Source of the DNA: Toxonevra muliebris
Taxonomy: Eukaryota; Arthropoda; Insecta; Diptera; Pallopteridae
DNA: 64,000 bases
Assembly (NCBI GenBank): GCA_963691655.1
Contig: OY829326.1
Coordinates: 54,801,776-54,865,775 of the forward strand
Reading direction: 5' to 3'
Under the pieces are notes generated by a model. That model ran no database searches. It saw nothing but the letters and a program-made list of their open reading frames with translations, and was not told the origin of the DNA. Both the position numbers and the translations under genes were made by a program. Shown piece after piece: positions 33,870 through 45,060 of this stretch. The stretch's first letter is position 1, and each line of letters opens with the position of its first letter.

Positions 33870-35580
33870 AATAAAATGTAGTTTAAGTAGTTCTTCTAAA
33901 CGAGCATTAATGTTACATCGAATTTGGCGACCACTCAAGTAACGAAATTTTGAATATACCAGCCACCAAATATTTGTGTAGTGCCATTATTTGACCACGA
34001 CCTTTTTGTAGTTTCCATGGTTAAAGTAAAGTTAAAGTAAACCTTAAAAATTGCTAAAGAGAAACGTGTTGCATTTCTGGAGGCAAACGCATGGAAAAAG
34101 ACGTTCATACATCCTTAGCGGTAAGAAAAAACCTTAACCTAACGAGTAAACGAGTATAAGAAAAAGAAAAAAAAAAAAAATAGAAATGGATTGGGTTCAC
34201 GCTGCGAAATGGCGACAACAATGTAGCAAAACAAGCAATGCGCTTATTCCTTTTGTTTTTTTTAACTGTCTGTGCATCGAGTGAGAAAATCTCGCGTTAT
34301 GGTGCGGACACGCGAGAGAATGCATTTCAGGCAAATTTAACATTTCGTTGAAGTGCATCTGGAATGCAGAATTTCGCCATAGACTCATTTCAATCCTCAA
34401 AACAGGAAAAATTTGAAATCTATTACATTTTTTAGGTATTTTGGATTTTGTTACCATAACAGCTGCTTTTGTAATATTTATTAAGCAAAATAATAAAATA
34501 ATGGAGTCGGAGAGTAACTCATTGCCCTTCCTCCGATTTTCCATAATTGTTGGTGTCCAAATCCAATTTTCAATTTTGGGCAATATTTTTATTTATTTTT
34601 TGAAATACTCTCTTACCTGGCAAATCCAGATGAATGACTTTTACTTACCGCATACATTTTTCCTTTTTCTAAAATAATCGAACACAAAATATTTTTTCTT
34701 TTATAATATATTTTCTATATATTTTATTATTTTTCTTGGGATTCTTTATTTTCTTTTAACTAATGCAAATAAAGCTAATATTTAAAGTAAAATGATTTCT
34801 CAATCAATTCATTTCAAAACTTAATCTAATTTAGTCTAATTAAATAACTAACCTAATTGGCTAAATAATTAATATTATGAGTATATACAAGAATGTGTAG
34901 AAAAAAGTTTGTCATATCTGAGAAGTACATCTTATACATTGGGGAAGTATTTTAAAACTTATAAATACCAACTGTGCGTGCACGCGTGTATCCGAAAGCT
35001 CTTTAATGTAAAAACTAACAACAAACGAAAGTTTGTACTTATACTTTTGAATATGATTGGACTTTTTTGCTATAAATTGATCGATACACTCGATAAAGGG
35101 ATATTATACAAATTTATGAAATCAAGTCAAATGGGTTTACAGCTATACAATAAAATAGCAGAACAATTACATTACAATAAAAAAAAAAAATATAAAAATT
35201 AAATTCGAAATTCTGTAGTAGCTGAATCTTAAGAAATAATTTTTGGAATAAAATTGATTTGCTCTGTTGCTGCTTTGTTGTGATTTGTTGGAACTAACTC
35301 TATCTCGAATAACTTTAAGTTTAAATTACATACATATTTACATAAATTTGCACACAAAATGTACAATATATACATATATACAAAAAAACAAAATCGCAAA
35401 AACCCAATTCAACATATGCACGTACATACATATATGCACAACAAATCCAGCAACAATGACCAAACAAAATAAAATACAGACATACAAGATATACATATAA
35501 GACAGTCATATCGACGAACACAGCACACAAGCAAAAAACAAAAGCACAATAGCAGGTGTTGTAGTATTTCAAAAGCTCCT
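33870..35580. other. AT-rich DNA between minisatellite and kni 3' end
   Basis: No recognised domain in any frame. Short repeats of CATATA/ACATACAT type occur at 35325-35500. Possibly part of the kni regulatory domain. Confidence 0.4.
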
Positions 35581-35585
35581 CCCCT

Positions 35586-35591
35586 TTTATT
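35586..35591 (-). terminator. kni: candidate polyadenylation signal of kni
   Basis: AATAAA on the minus strand about 270 bases after the kni stop codon. It is the first exact hexamer downstream of the stop. It would give a short 3' UTR; other signals lie further on. Confidence 0.45.
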
Positions 35592-35790
35592 GCGATGATC
35601 ATCATTTGATGCTACAGCCCTGAATGGGCGCTTTGCCCCAGCTTTTCGCATCCATTCATTTTTGTTAACAAACGGAAAGCCGAATCCGAACGGCAAAGTG
35701 AAAAGCAGCTTGCATGACAGTTTTTACTCCAGACTTTGTCAATTTTGCTATTTGCCTAATCCGAGAATTAAACTTTTAACCCTTCGTCAA

Positions 35791-35816
35791 ATTAAATAAA
35801 TAAATAAATAAATTAG
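35791..35816 (-). promoter_or_regulatory. kni: AU-rich element in the kni 3' UTR
   Basis: On the coding strand, four overlapping ATTTA pentamers in an (ATTT)n run begin about 43 bases after the stop. Clusters of this type destabilise mRNAs in animals, which would suit a briefly expressed gap gene. The role here is inference. Confidence 0.5.
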
Positions 35817-35858
35817 ACGACGCACAAATTTCACTTGCGCCACTGCGTTCACCGTTAA

Positions 35859-38314
35859 TTAGAAAGCATAAATACGGGATCCATTGTGTGCCATTGGCTT
35901 ATCATCGCTGATCTTTGGACGTTTTATTTCAGTATTAAACTCAGCAGAGCTATTTGTGGCGTCATCGTCGTGGGAGCAGGAGGAGAATGCATTGCTATTG
36001 TTGGAAAGGTGAGCAAATTTCCGACGTGTCACCGAGCGTAATTCTTCCTCATCGCTGCTTTCCTTTGTTGACTGATTAAAGCTATGAACTGAACTGCGTG
36101 AACTTTTCATACTCAAATCAATTGGAGCATCTTCAGCGATAATAGTAGCAGTCACGGATGCTGTGAAAGTGTTGTTGCTAATGGTGAATGTATTGCTGCT
36201 GCTGCTGCGGGTACTATGGGTATTTGCACTGCTGTCGGGTAATGTAGCCTCAGCACTAATAGAACATACGCTGACGGGGGATAATGATTGCATTTTGGTG
36301 AACGTTGTTAGTGACGATTCAGTGTTAGTCTTGGCCGCTACGTTGTTACTAGAATTGAATTCAGCTATTTCTGTTGCTGGTGGTGTTGCGCGTACAGCAA
36401 TGGGACTATGAATTGTATGCGTAGGCGCAGAACTACTTGTTGCTGATGTTGGTGATAGCGATGATGCCGAATGATAATCTTCATCGTCACCAGAAACCAA
36501 TAGCTCAGGGCTTGCAGCACAATTGCGCTTTTCATGCTCTTGTTTTTGCTGATAGTTTTCTGAGATATTTTCCTGTGAATCAGCACTAAATTCTGCCGAA
36601 TCCACTGATGCGGCACGCTGCTGATGTTTGTACATTTCAACAGCATGATAAGCAGCAGCATGATCGGCAGCCATTACTGATGCTGGATGAAAGCTTGGAT
36701 AGAGGAAATGCGGTAGGTTAAGGGCACTGCCACCTGCATTACTAGCATTGCCTTCACCAAGATATGGCATTGTATGCATCATGCTTAAGAATGGATTTGC
36801 TGTTGTTGCTTCGGTTGCCGGTAGGCGTCCTGCTGCTGGATATAGATATGGATATTGCAGAATTTGTCCAATATGTGCATGTTGCGCCTGCGTTTGTTGG
36901 CTTTGGTGTTGATGCATCGCAGCAGCGAATTCATTAAAACCATTTGTACAATTTTTTCCAGCAGCTTCTGCATATTGCTGTTGTTGCTCTTGCAGCAGAC
37001 AATGAATTTTAAACCAATTTGAACGACGTCCATAGCGTGAGCCACCTTTTGACATACCAACGGTATAGCATTTACGCAGCCGGCACGCTTTACACGTGGT
37101 CCGATTCTTTTTATCTATAACGCATTTTCCGTTATTTTTGCATTCGCTTATGGAAGATACATTGTTGTAGGAACGGCCGAAAAAGGACTGCATCAATGAA
37201 AAGAGAAACAGAGAGAGAGAGAGTAAATTAGTAAATGTGAGTATAGTTGAGTATTTAATGTTAAATGAGCGTATGCGCAACATAATAATAACAGTTAAAT
37301 CCTTTTAATCACTAGTGGGCATTTCCCGTCTTCCTTTTGCTATAAGAATCTCATACATTTCGATATAATGAAAAAAAAAATTAAAAGAAAATCTCTGGAT
37401 CTGCTAGTGTTCGCAATCAAAGATAAGGTTCTTAAAATGGATTTTGACAAAACTCGAGAAAAAATGGAACACGTATTTAAGTGTTTTTGGAACATATAAC
37501 CTCTTCGCTTTCTGTTCAAGGGAACCTTTTTTCTAAACTCTATCTATCTTTTAGAACCTTGTTTCTTCTTCTAGACTGTATATATTATATGAATTAAATT
37601 GAATCAAACATTTTTATGCCAACGATATGCTCTCAATTTTATTATTAGCCGCGTTTTCTTCAGTCGTTGATTCCATGATAAAACGAGTATCTTTGAAATT
37701 TCTATGGAAAACAAAAATTACAGTTACAAATTTCAGCAACACTTGTTTTAGTAAACATGGTTAGCGAGTGAAGAAAACGCGCCTATATTTACATTTGTTT
37801 GTTTCTTACGGAGATGAATGAATTGCCGGCAGCAATACAACAGAACGGCGGCAATGCGAAAATATTCGCAAAAGTTTACTTTTTCTATTATTTTTGAAGG
37901 AGAATAATAAAAATTACGGAATTAATGATATTTTGTAGCCGCGTTTTTTTTTGTAATCAAGTCGATATTCTGTTATCATGTTGTTGTGTTTCAACACAAA
38001 CATATCTTGAGAAGTTTCATTTCTCTATTTAAATGATATTAAACAATAACAAGCATACTTAATTGAGAGCAAAAGAGTGACGGGTTATTTGCAAAATTTT
38101 CTATATATTTTTAAACGAACTTTCTGTAGCCCTCTCTGTCAAGAGCATAGAAAGGGTTAAGAATTCAATACAATATTCTTTAAATAAATGGCATATTTTT
38201 GTTAAAAACTAAAAACAAAAAATATATGATGCTTACCTTGCAGCCCTCACATGTGAAGGCACCAAAATGAAATCCCGCCGCGGGTTCACTGCAAACTTTG
38301 CACGATTGATTCAT
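35859..38314 (-). CDS. kni: Knirps, zinc-finger repressor (two coding exons)
   Basis: Join 38314-38237 and 37187-35859, intron 37188-38236 (GTAAGC ... GATGCAG, with a long CT tract before the acceptor): 468 aa versus 429 in D. melanogaster. Nuclear-receptor-type C4 fingers at residues 5-25 (CKVC...CEGC) and 42-66 (Cys 42, 48, 58, 61), then the kni-box around 73-93 ([17 protein letters not shown]). There is no ligand-binding domain, as in the family. The [16 protein letters not shown] wording fits Knirps, not Knirps-like. The rest is Gln/His/Ala/Ser-rich with a conserved [13 protein letters not shown] block and PIDLSMK at 381-387, the PxDLS motif that recruits the CtBP co-repressor. Known role: short-range repressor in the nucleus patterning the abdomen, later trachea and wing vein 2. 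An in-frame ATG at 37283 is in the intron and would lack finger 1, so it is rejected. The intron sits right after the first finger (CEGCK/SFF). Confidence 0.96.
37649..37783. mobile_element. small MITE in the kni intron
   Basis: GCCGCGTTTTCTTCAGTCG at the left is mirrored by CGAGTGAAGAAAACGCGCC at the right, about 135 bp in total. A further GCCGCGTTTTT occurs alone at 37938. It lies mid-intron, away from the splice sites, so splicing should be unaffected. Confidence 0.6.
38237..38314 (-). CDS. kni: kni first coding exon (zinc finger 1)
   Basis: A 26-codon exon from ATG to CEGCK, too short to stand out as an open frame alone. It is bounded by a TTTGCAG acceptor touching the ATG itself and by an AAG/GTAAGC donor. 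It joins in phase 0 to the exon starting SFFGRSYNN. The acceptor directly before the ATG implies a separate upstream leader exon. Confidence 0.93.
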
Positions 38315-39169
38315 CTGCAAAAAAAAGTAAATAACAAATTACAAAAATTATTTAAAAATTATATAATTTATGTTTAAAGATTTATTTGTATTTTCTCTGC
38401 ACAAAACGGATTTGGTTTTGAAAACAATATTTTTTTTTTTTTAAATTGAAAAACTATATGAACAATACTCTACTCTTCAATAGATTAGTTTACTGGGTTT
38501 TAAACTCAAATTTTTAATTCTAGTTGGTCTATGAATTTTGTTCGATTGAACTCACTTTCAAAAAATAACAAATTTGGTAAAACTGATCTGTTTTCCTTAT
38601 TTATATCAAAAATCTTTTTAGTTAAAAAATTTTTAAAATCAAATTATTGAGAAACTAGAACTGCATCACATCCGGAATAATTTTTAAAAGTCCGCAGTAC
38701 TGAACCTAGTTTCGTAGTATACTAAAATTGCTGATCATTAGAGATTCGATTTGGAAACGAATTCGGGACCGTTTCTGTGACTATAGGATATTGAATCAAG
38801 TTTCCTTGCTCACAAAACTTATAGATCCTCTATTTAGAACATTATCTGAATAACTTGAAATTTAATCACGTGAAAATAGTAAGTTCTATTGTACCATAGA
38901 GCAGCAGTAATTCACAAGACAGTTAAACTCAAAATAAACATTTAGCCAAGCTAAAAATTCATTAAAAATAAACTAATCCATCGAATGATTTTATTAAACT
39001 AGAAGTTTTTACACTAATTTGTTTATTTTTTTTTAGACACTTAAACTCGAAAATACATAAACATTAAAATTTATTTTTTATTTTTTCATAAATTTTTTCT
39101 AAAATTAACTACATTTTTTATGAGATCTATGTCTTTATAATTATACACCAACTTTACTTAGTTACTTAC
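38315..39169 (-). other. kni: probable kni leader intron
   Basis: A strong donor GTAAGT begins at 39169 on the minus strand, and a TTTTTTTTGCAG acceptor ends at 38315, immediately before the kni ATG. This would give an 855-bp intron in the 5' UTR. Both sites are seen in the sequence; that they are used together is inference. Confidence 0.6.
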
Positions 39170-39497
39170 ATTTTCTTCTTTTTTTTTTTTTTGATTTCAC
39201 TGTACTTTAAAAAAAAATTTATACTTTCTGCCGCCACAACACACACTTTTCCACTTTCACCTTATCAAGAGGATGATTGCAGTTTTTCTATGGCACTTTA
39301 AATAATTTTGTTGAATTTTGAATTTTTTTTGCATTTAGTTTTTTTCTATAGCCACTTATTTTAGAATATTGTTATTCTTCAAATAAGAATCTTCTTGATA
39401 TGTTTTATTTTTTTCTTCTATTTTGAAATGAATTGCGCGCTCTATGCGTTTTACGTGTTCAATACTTCGACTACTAGCAAACAACTAACTTCATACT
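39170..39497 (-). other. kni: probable non-coding leader exon and start region of kni
   Basis: The sequence before the GTAAGT donor is A-rich, moderately complex and UTR-like, ending in GAAGAAAAT. A TCAGT initiator-like motif lies at 39495-39499 and a TATATAAA at 39547-39554, about 50 bp further upstream, which is longer than the usual 25-30 bp. Start-site choice is therefore uncertain. Two short upstream open frames would lie in this leader. Confidence 0.45.
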
Positions 39498-39554
39498 GAT
39501 TTCAATGCTCTACAAGTAGCATTTTTGCATTGCGTTCTATATAAAATTTATATA

Positions 39555-41339
39555 CCTTGATGTTAAGGTAAGAGCAAGAAACATGTGCTAATGATCTTGA
39601 AGAGTATACATAGAGTTCAGGTAATGATTTAATGCTCTCCTTATGTAGGTTCTGTTATTTTGAAATATTTTTCTCTTTCTCACGCTCTCTCTCTCTCTTT
39701 CATGTGCTAATGCATTAAGAAATCCACTGTTAACAGTAATATCTTCTATGTTATGCTCTTTATTCTCAGAATATACTCTGTGCTCATGAGTACAACTCTG
39801 TTAACTTAAAATAACACTGTTAATTTTGAAAGAGCAGAAATTTTATTAAAATAATTGAGTATTGATATGTAAATGAGATATTCGCCTGCTTACTCTCATT
39901 GAAAAAAGGTATTCTCAATTTGATTTGACGTGTTGTTTTTGTTGGATCTTGTTTTATTTTTGATATATCTATTTCATTTTTCTTTTTGTAACATACAAAA
40001 GTATCTCAATATCTTTGTATATGTATTTTTTTTTAACACGTTTCTTTGTATTTGTTTTGCTGTTAGGCTAACGAAGGGGTGGAGTTCTTTTTTTTTTGTA
40101 GTTACAGTTATGTACTTACGGTTGTAGTATATAATATACAGTAGGGTTTATGTTATAGTCGGTGTGATATTATTCGGTTCAATACTTACATATAAGTACA
40201 TTCTGAAATGTGTTAATAAGGAAATATTTATTTTAATTACGGATTGCAGAATTTGAAATTTTATTGGAAACAAAAATACTATATTAAAAATGTTTAAATA
40301 AAATTTTTCTAAATATTTGTAAATATATTCAGGGACAATTTTTATGTTTTTTTTTTTTTTTAATATTTATGAAAATAAAAGACTACTACAATTTCATCTG
40401 AAATACTTAATTCGTTCGGAGTCAAAAGAACTTCCAAATCTGTACTTTAAGTTGAATAAGTTCCTGGTTCTGGAACTACAAAAATTATTGAAATTAAGTT
40501 CCAATGTTTAAATGAGAAAATCTATTAAAATATACCTTAATTCACATTAGTTAAAGACTTTCCTGTTTACCGACGGGTTTACCAAGTTATCACTGAAAAT
40601 CCACACTTATATGAGAAATCACATATACAATTGTTCGAAATTTCGATTTATTTATATGCGTATATAGTCTTTGATGCACATCAAACAACCTTACCACGTT
40701 TTCGTGAACCAGGGCTTTAAAGGAGAGCTGGTGTAATATTTTTACGTCGAAAATATTTACCTAAAAAAAATAAACTTTTGTCTACACTCATTTATCACGA
40801 GGGAAAAAATTTAAAACATATGAAATTTTCGTGATTAGTTAACGAAACAAATTAACGATGAAATGAGCTAAGGATTAGTATTAGGTGAATGAAAAATGCT
40901 TGCTTTAATTTTCGTTACCACACACATAAAAAAGGTTAAATCCTAAAAATTTCAATTTCCGCTCTGCGCTGATATAGCGATATAGAAGAAAAAAAGTTAT
41001 AATTCAGAATTTTGAGATTTGCTATGCTCTGATGGGCATTAAAACAAAATCCAAATTTTCTAGATACACGTGGTAAAATATTGCAAAAATGTGTCACGTG
41101 TTCCAACGCGCACTTAAAATCCAGTTGATTTAGTTCAATGATACGATACAACAGAAAAAAAAATCCCGCTTGCTCTGTTGACGCTTCTTAGTATTTTTGG
41201 GATCACTAAACATGAATCTGAACTCTGATTTTTCGGGTCAGTTAAGACTTTGGAGCTACAGCCATTTTAAGCCACCTTATTCCAAGTTTCTCGCCAGTTG
41301 CTTAAGAAAATGTGAAAGGAATAAAGAAAATGAATTATT
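39555..41339. promoter_or_regulatory. upstream flank of kni, candidate regulatory DNA
   Basis: About 1.8 kb of AT-rich DNA directly upstream with no recognised coding exon and no clear transposon ends. It includes a CT microsatellite (39683-39702). In Drosophila, early kni enhancers lie in the upstream few kilobases, so this is the natural place to look. No specific binding-site cluster is claimed. Confidence 0.35.
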
Positions 41340-41976
41340 CAGCCCTGTTCTGAAATCCGTTTCTGTTCGGAAATGAAATTGATTCCGATGTTTCGTATTC
41401 TGCAATCAGATTTTCAGAATTGCTATCGGATTAAATCCGATTGTAGATGTTCTGACATCCAATTTTATGAAATTTCAATCGGATTCAAACCGATCAGTAA
41501 AGAGCGTGTGGATTTGAACATTTTTGAGCAAATAGAAATTGTCAAAAAAAAAACCCAAAGAATGAAATGCGAAAAAGCAACTGTAAAAAATACTGTTGTT
41601 TTAATTTTGGAAAAATTTAAATGAGCTTTGCAGTTTTGGCAGCAATTTTAGTTGAGAACCAGAAGAATGGAGGAGAAAAAAATTGTGTTTTAATTATATA
41701 CATATATTACAAAATTTACAAATATTTTACAGAAATAAATTTTTTTTATTTACATTTTTAAAAGCAACTTTTTTTATTGGTTTTATTTTATTTCTTGCTA
41801 AATTTTTTAACTAATTAAACTTCAAAGCAATTGTAATGTCAAAATCACTAAACAAAACCCTTGAATATAAGTTCCCTTCTGAACTCCCTTCTGAATGCAG
41901 AATACCTTTTTGAATCCGAATCGGATTTCAATTCTGTTTCCGAAGCAATTCCGCTTCAGATGTCAGAACTGGTCTG
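41340..41976. mobile_element. inverted-repeat DNA element, CAGNCCWGTTCTGA ends
   Basis: The left end CAGCCCTGTTCTGAAATCCG and the right end, reversed, CAGACCAGTTCTGACATCTG match over about 18 bp, with further weaker inverted blocks (TTCGTATTCTGCAATCAGA versus GGTATTCTGCATTCAG). One plus-strand frame (41373-41624) has no recognised domain. The superfamily is undetermined and no clear duplication is seen. Confidence 0.65.
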
Positions 41977-42950
41977 ACTGTCTTCGGCAAAAATGTTTCT
42001 AACTAAAATTTATGGAGAGAGCGGGGGGAGGGGAGTGGAGTGGGACCCTGGACAACCGAACCACCCTACATCGCATCTGTGTCCCCCAAAAATCGTGAAC
42101 AAAAATAAATTTTTTTTCAGCTTTTTAACATAAATGGCTTAGAAAAAAGTTATGAAGAGTTTTTGACATCACAATTGTGCTTCCATATGCGCCGAACGTA
42201 CTACATGTAGTATACTTGACATCTTCACACTTTTGCTAATTTCGCAAAACTGAAAACTCTGATCCAAAACAAAAAACAAAAAAACACTCAAGCAATTATC
42301 CTAGACAAAACTTGTCAACGCACGCTTGTTTTGTAGCACACCAACCAGTCGGTTAGAAAATTTAAAGTACAGTTAGCGCAACAACCTGAAAAGAAAAGCT
42401 GTATTACATGAAGTGACGTGACGTGACCCGGAAAATCTGTGTACATATTCGTGTTCAGCGACCCATAAAACTTATATATTCCAACTACCAAACCTGACGG
42501 GATTGTTTAAAGGCTCAAAATTGTTGTACTGTGTGATTATAAATAATGAATATGAAATTGTCTACCTTCTGAAATAGTTTTTAAAGTTCTCAGACTTCAA
42601 AGTATGATTTATAGATCTCCAAACATCACCAAATAAGCAATTTGTGGTATTCTCAATTTTATCTTAACAACAAAAGACGATAGATTTCAGATTTTCCCCG
42701 ATGAATCAAAAGAACTACTGATCTATTCCCGTTTTTGCAATGTTCTAACAAAATTTTTGAAGAGACGAAAAAATGTAAAACTCTCTTAGAAAATCCGCTA
42801 ATGTGGTTCTATGTGATTTTTCTCTTTGGATAATTCCAGCAAGTTTCGACTGCAGTTATCGTTGAAAAGTAATAACACTAACACTTTTGAATTTTTCCAT
42901 ACGTTTTCATTGAAGTTTCTTCTTCTTCTTTGTCCTAGCCTTATCCCTTA
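41977..42950. other. intergenic DNA with a fragment of the ~100-bp repeat
   Basis: Near 42443-42475 the motif ATATTCGTGTTCAGCGACCC matches the tandem repeats at 13.7 and 60.2 kb. Otherwise nothing recognised. Confidence 0.45.
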
Positions 42951-44203
42951 TACACAGAGAAAAATATGTCTTTTAAAATGTAAAAGATCATCTCTATGAA
43001 CAGTTTCTAGACAAAGGAGTTTGACAAAAGGCATAAACGAAGAAATTTTCATAAAGATTTCTTATTATTTTTATGTGAAAAATCTGTTAAATTTTACTTA
43101 AAAGTATATCTGCTAAAAATAAGGAGAAAACTTCTAGTTTCAGTTTTTCTTTACCTTATTGGCAATCTTTCTTTCTTAAATTCAGTAAAACAACAAATTC
43201 ATAGAGAAAATCTTCTTGTTTCTATAACAAATCTAAGTAACATTACAATATTAATCTTCTTAATTTTATTAGAATTCTTTTTGAATTTATTAAAAAGAAT
43301 ATCTTGGGCCCTTTTATTTCTTGTTTTATACTTGCTATTTTTTTTTAGGAGACTATAAAAATTAAATCTAAGGGTAAATTTTTAAAGTTTTGACTTTTGT
43401 TCATGTCTAATTTCTCAATAAATTGCAATGTTATTTTTAACTTGGTTCAAGTTTTTGTACGCTACTAGCGATAAGCTTCTTTTTGAAGCATTTGCATTTT
43501 GTGACAACATTTCAAAAGGTAAAGTCGTTTATAAAAATATAAAATTTTGATTTATCTAGTTTTCTATACAGATTCTAAATACATATTGTGTTTCTACAGT
43601 TGTTCAACATGCTTTGCTGCAGCCTTAGCGGTTTAATGAAGACAACAAACCAACAATAGCTGATCCTCAAACAGATTTTGTTACACTCGCTGTAACACGC
43701 AATGATAATGAAAAACTTTGCAGTAAGAAAGGAGAAACTACAGCCAAAAATTATCGTCGTTGGATCCGATTTTTTATCTATTTCTGAGTTTTGTGTTTTT
43801 TCAATGGCCTGCAGTGGTAAACTTAATTAATTTCGTCTTAAATTGTTTTCAAATGTCCCAATTCGCTTGCTTTATTTGTAAAAACAACTCACTTAACACC
43901 TATTATTTCAATAAATTCAATGCGATTGCCTTATAAAAATAATAAGATATTCTTTTTAATTAATTCAAGGGGATTACCGTATAAAAATAATAAGATATTC
44001 TCTTTAATAAATTCAAGACGGTTACCTTATAAAAATAATAAGGTATTCTTTTCAATAAATTCAAGAAGATAATCTTATAAAATTTCGAAGATTTCTTATT
44101 CGTTTTACTGAAAAGAAAATCCTTCTAAAAATAAGAAGATTTTCTTCTTGAAGAAAAATCTTTTTTGTTCTATTTTATTAGGTTGTTTTAGCTCTGTGTA
44201 TGG
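42951..44203. mobile_element. non-autonomous element with TACACAGAG ends and internal 48-bp repeats
   Basis: TACACAGAGAAAAAT at the left is mirrored by AGCTCTGTGTA at the right (about 44190-44200). Inside, a 48-bp unit (AATTCAA...TTACC...TATAAAAATAATAAGATATTC) is repeated about 3.5 times at 43905-44085, with ATTCAA recurring exactly every 48 bp. The fragment at 410-610 is a relative. No coding capacity. Confidence 0.5.
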
Positions 44204-45060
44204 GGACGGCTCTCCTTGTACGTAAGAGCCAGGTGGATCTGATCTGGATTATAAGTGTATCGACATTTCTTTGTAGCATGTCATTCGCTATTGTGCTGCT
44301 CCATGTTTTTGGTGGTCTTTCCGGTCCGCTTTTCGTTGTCGGTAGCTATAATGTTTTCTTCACCGCATGGTCGTCAGGCCGCCTCATTACATGACGATAC
44401 CATCGGAGATGTTGATCTTGCAGCTTTTCAGTTATTGGCCTAACTTTACAGCTTCCTCTTATGTACTTATTTTCAGCCTTGTCTAGTTGTGTCACTCCAG
44501 AAGCCCATCTAAGCATGCGCATTTCTGCCACATCCAGCCGCTGCTCTTGTTTTTTTGAGGAGCCGCCCAGCATTCCGAGGCGTACATTAAGGCGGGTCTA
44601 ACAACAGACTTGTAAATTTTATCCTCGAGAGTGTGTGAGATTTTTTTTGTCATACAGGACTCCTGACACAGCACGCCAACTTTGCCAACTACATTGAATT
44701 CGGTGTTAGACTTCTTGCTCGAATAGGCCATCACTGGAAACATGTGAACCTAGGTACTTAAAATTGTCCGCCTGTTTAACGATGTCATTGCCGATTTTTA
44801 TCTCAGTGTTGTTGGTGTTCGTTCCAATGGCAAATTTAACATATTCCGTTTTTGAGCGGCTGATCTTTAGTCAGTTTGTTTCGAGTGCTTTAACAGACGC
44901 AGTGAGCTTTCTTTGCAAGGCTTCTGCGTCTTCTGACAGTAGGACTACGTCATCAGCGTATAAGAGGGTCCAGGGATATCGTCTTGCATGTCGCGCGTAA
45001 GATAATCCATAACTATATTAAAAAGCCGCGGGCTTAATCGTTGAAGTTTAAGAAGAAAAA
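44195..45060 (-). pseudogene. RTE-like LINE reverse transcriptase relic
   Basis: Minus-strand frames give YADDVVLLSEDAEALQ with the catalytic YADD, then SKTEYVKFAIG, NFKYLGSHVSSDG, SVVRPALMYASECW, MLRWASGVTQLDKAENKYI and RWYRHVMRRPDDHA. These are the ordered C-terminal blocks of RTE-type endonuclease/reverse-transcriptase LINEs. Frameshifts and a stop (after KALETN) break it and the 5' two-thirds are absent. Dead and 5'-truncated. Confidence 0.83.

Noticed and set aside
37188..37283. In-frame ATG at 37283 as the kni start, giving a 474-aa protein
   Set aside because: It lies in the intron upstream of an acceptor with a long CT tract and would omit zinc finger 1. The spliced 26-codon exon at 38237-38314 supplies the finger in phase.
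43905..44085. CRISPR-like array (regular 48-bp repeats)
   Set aside because: Repeats are contiguous tandem units without unique spacers, in a eukaryotic genome.
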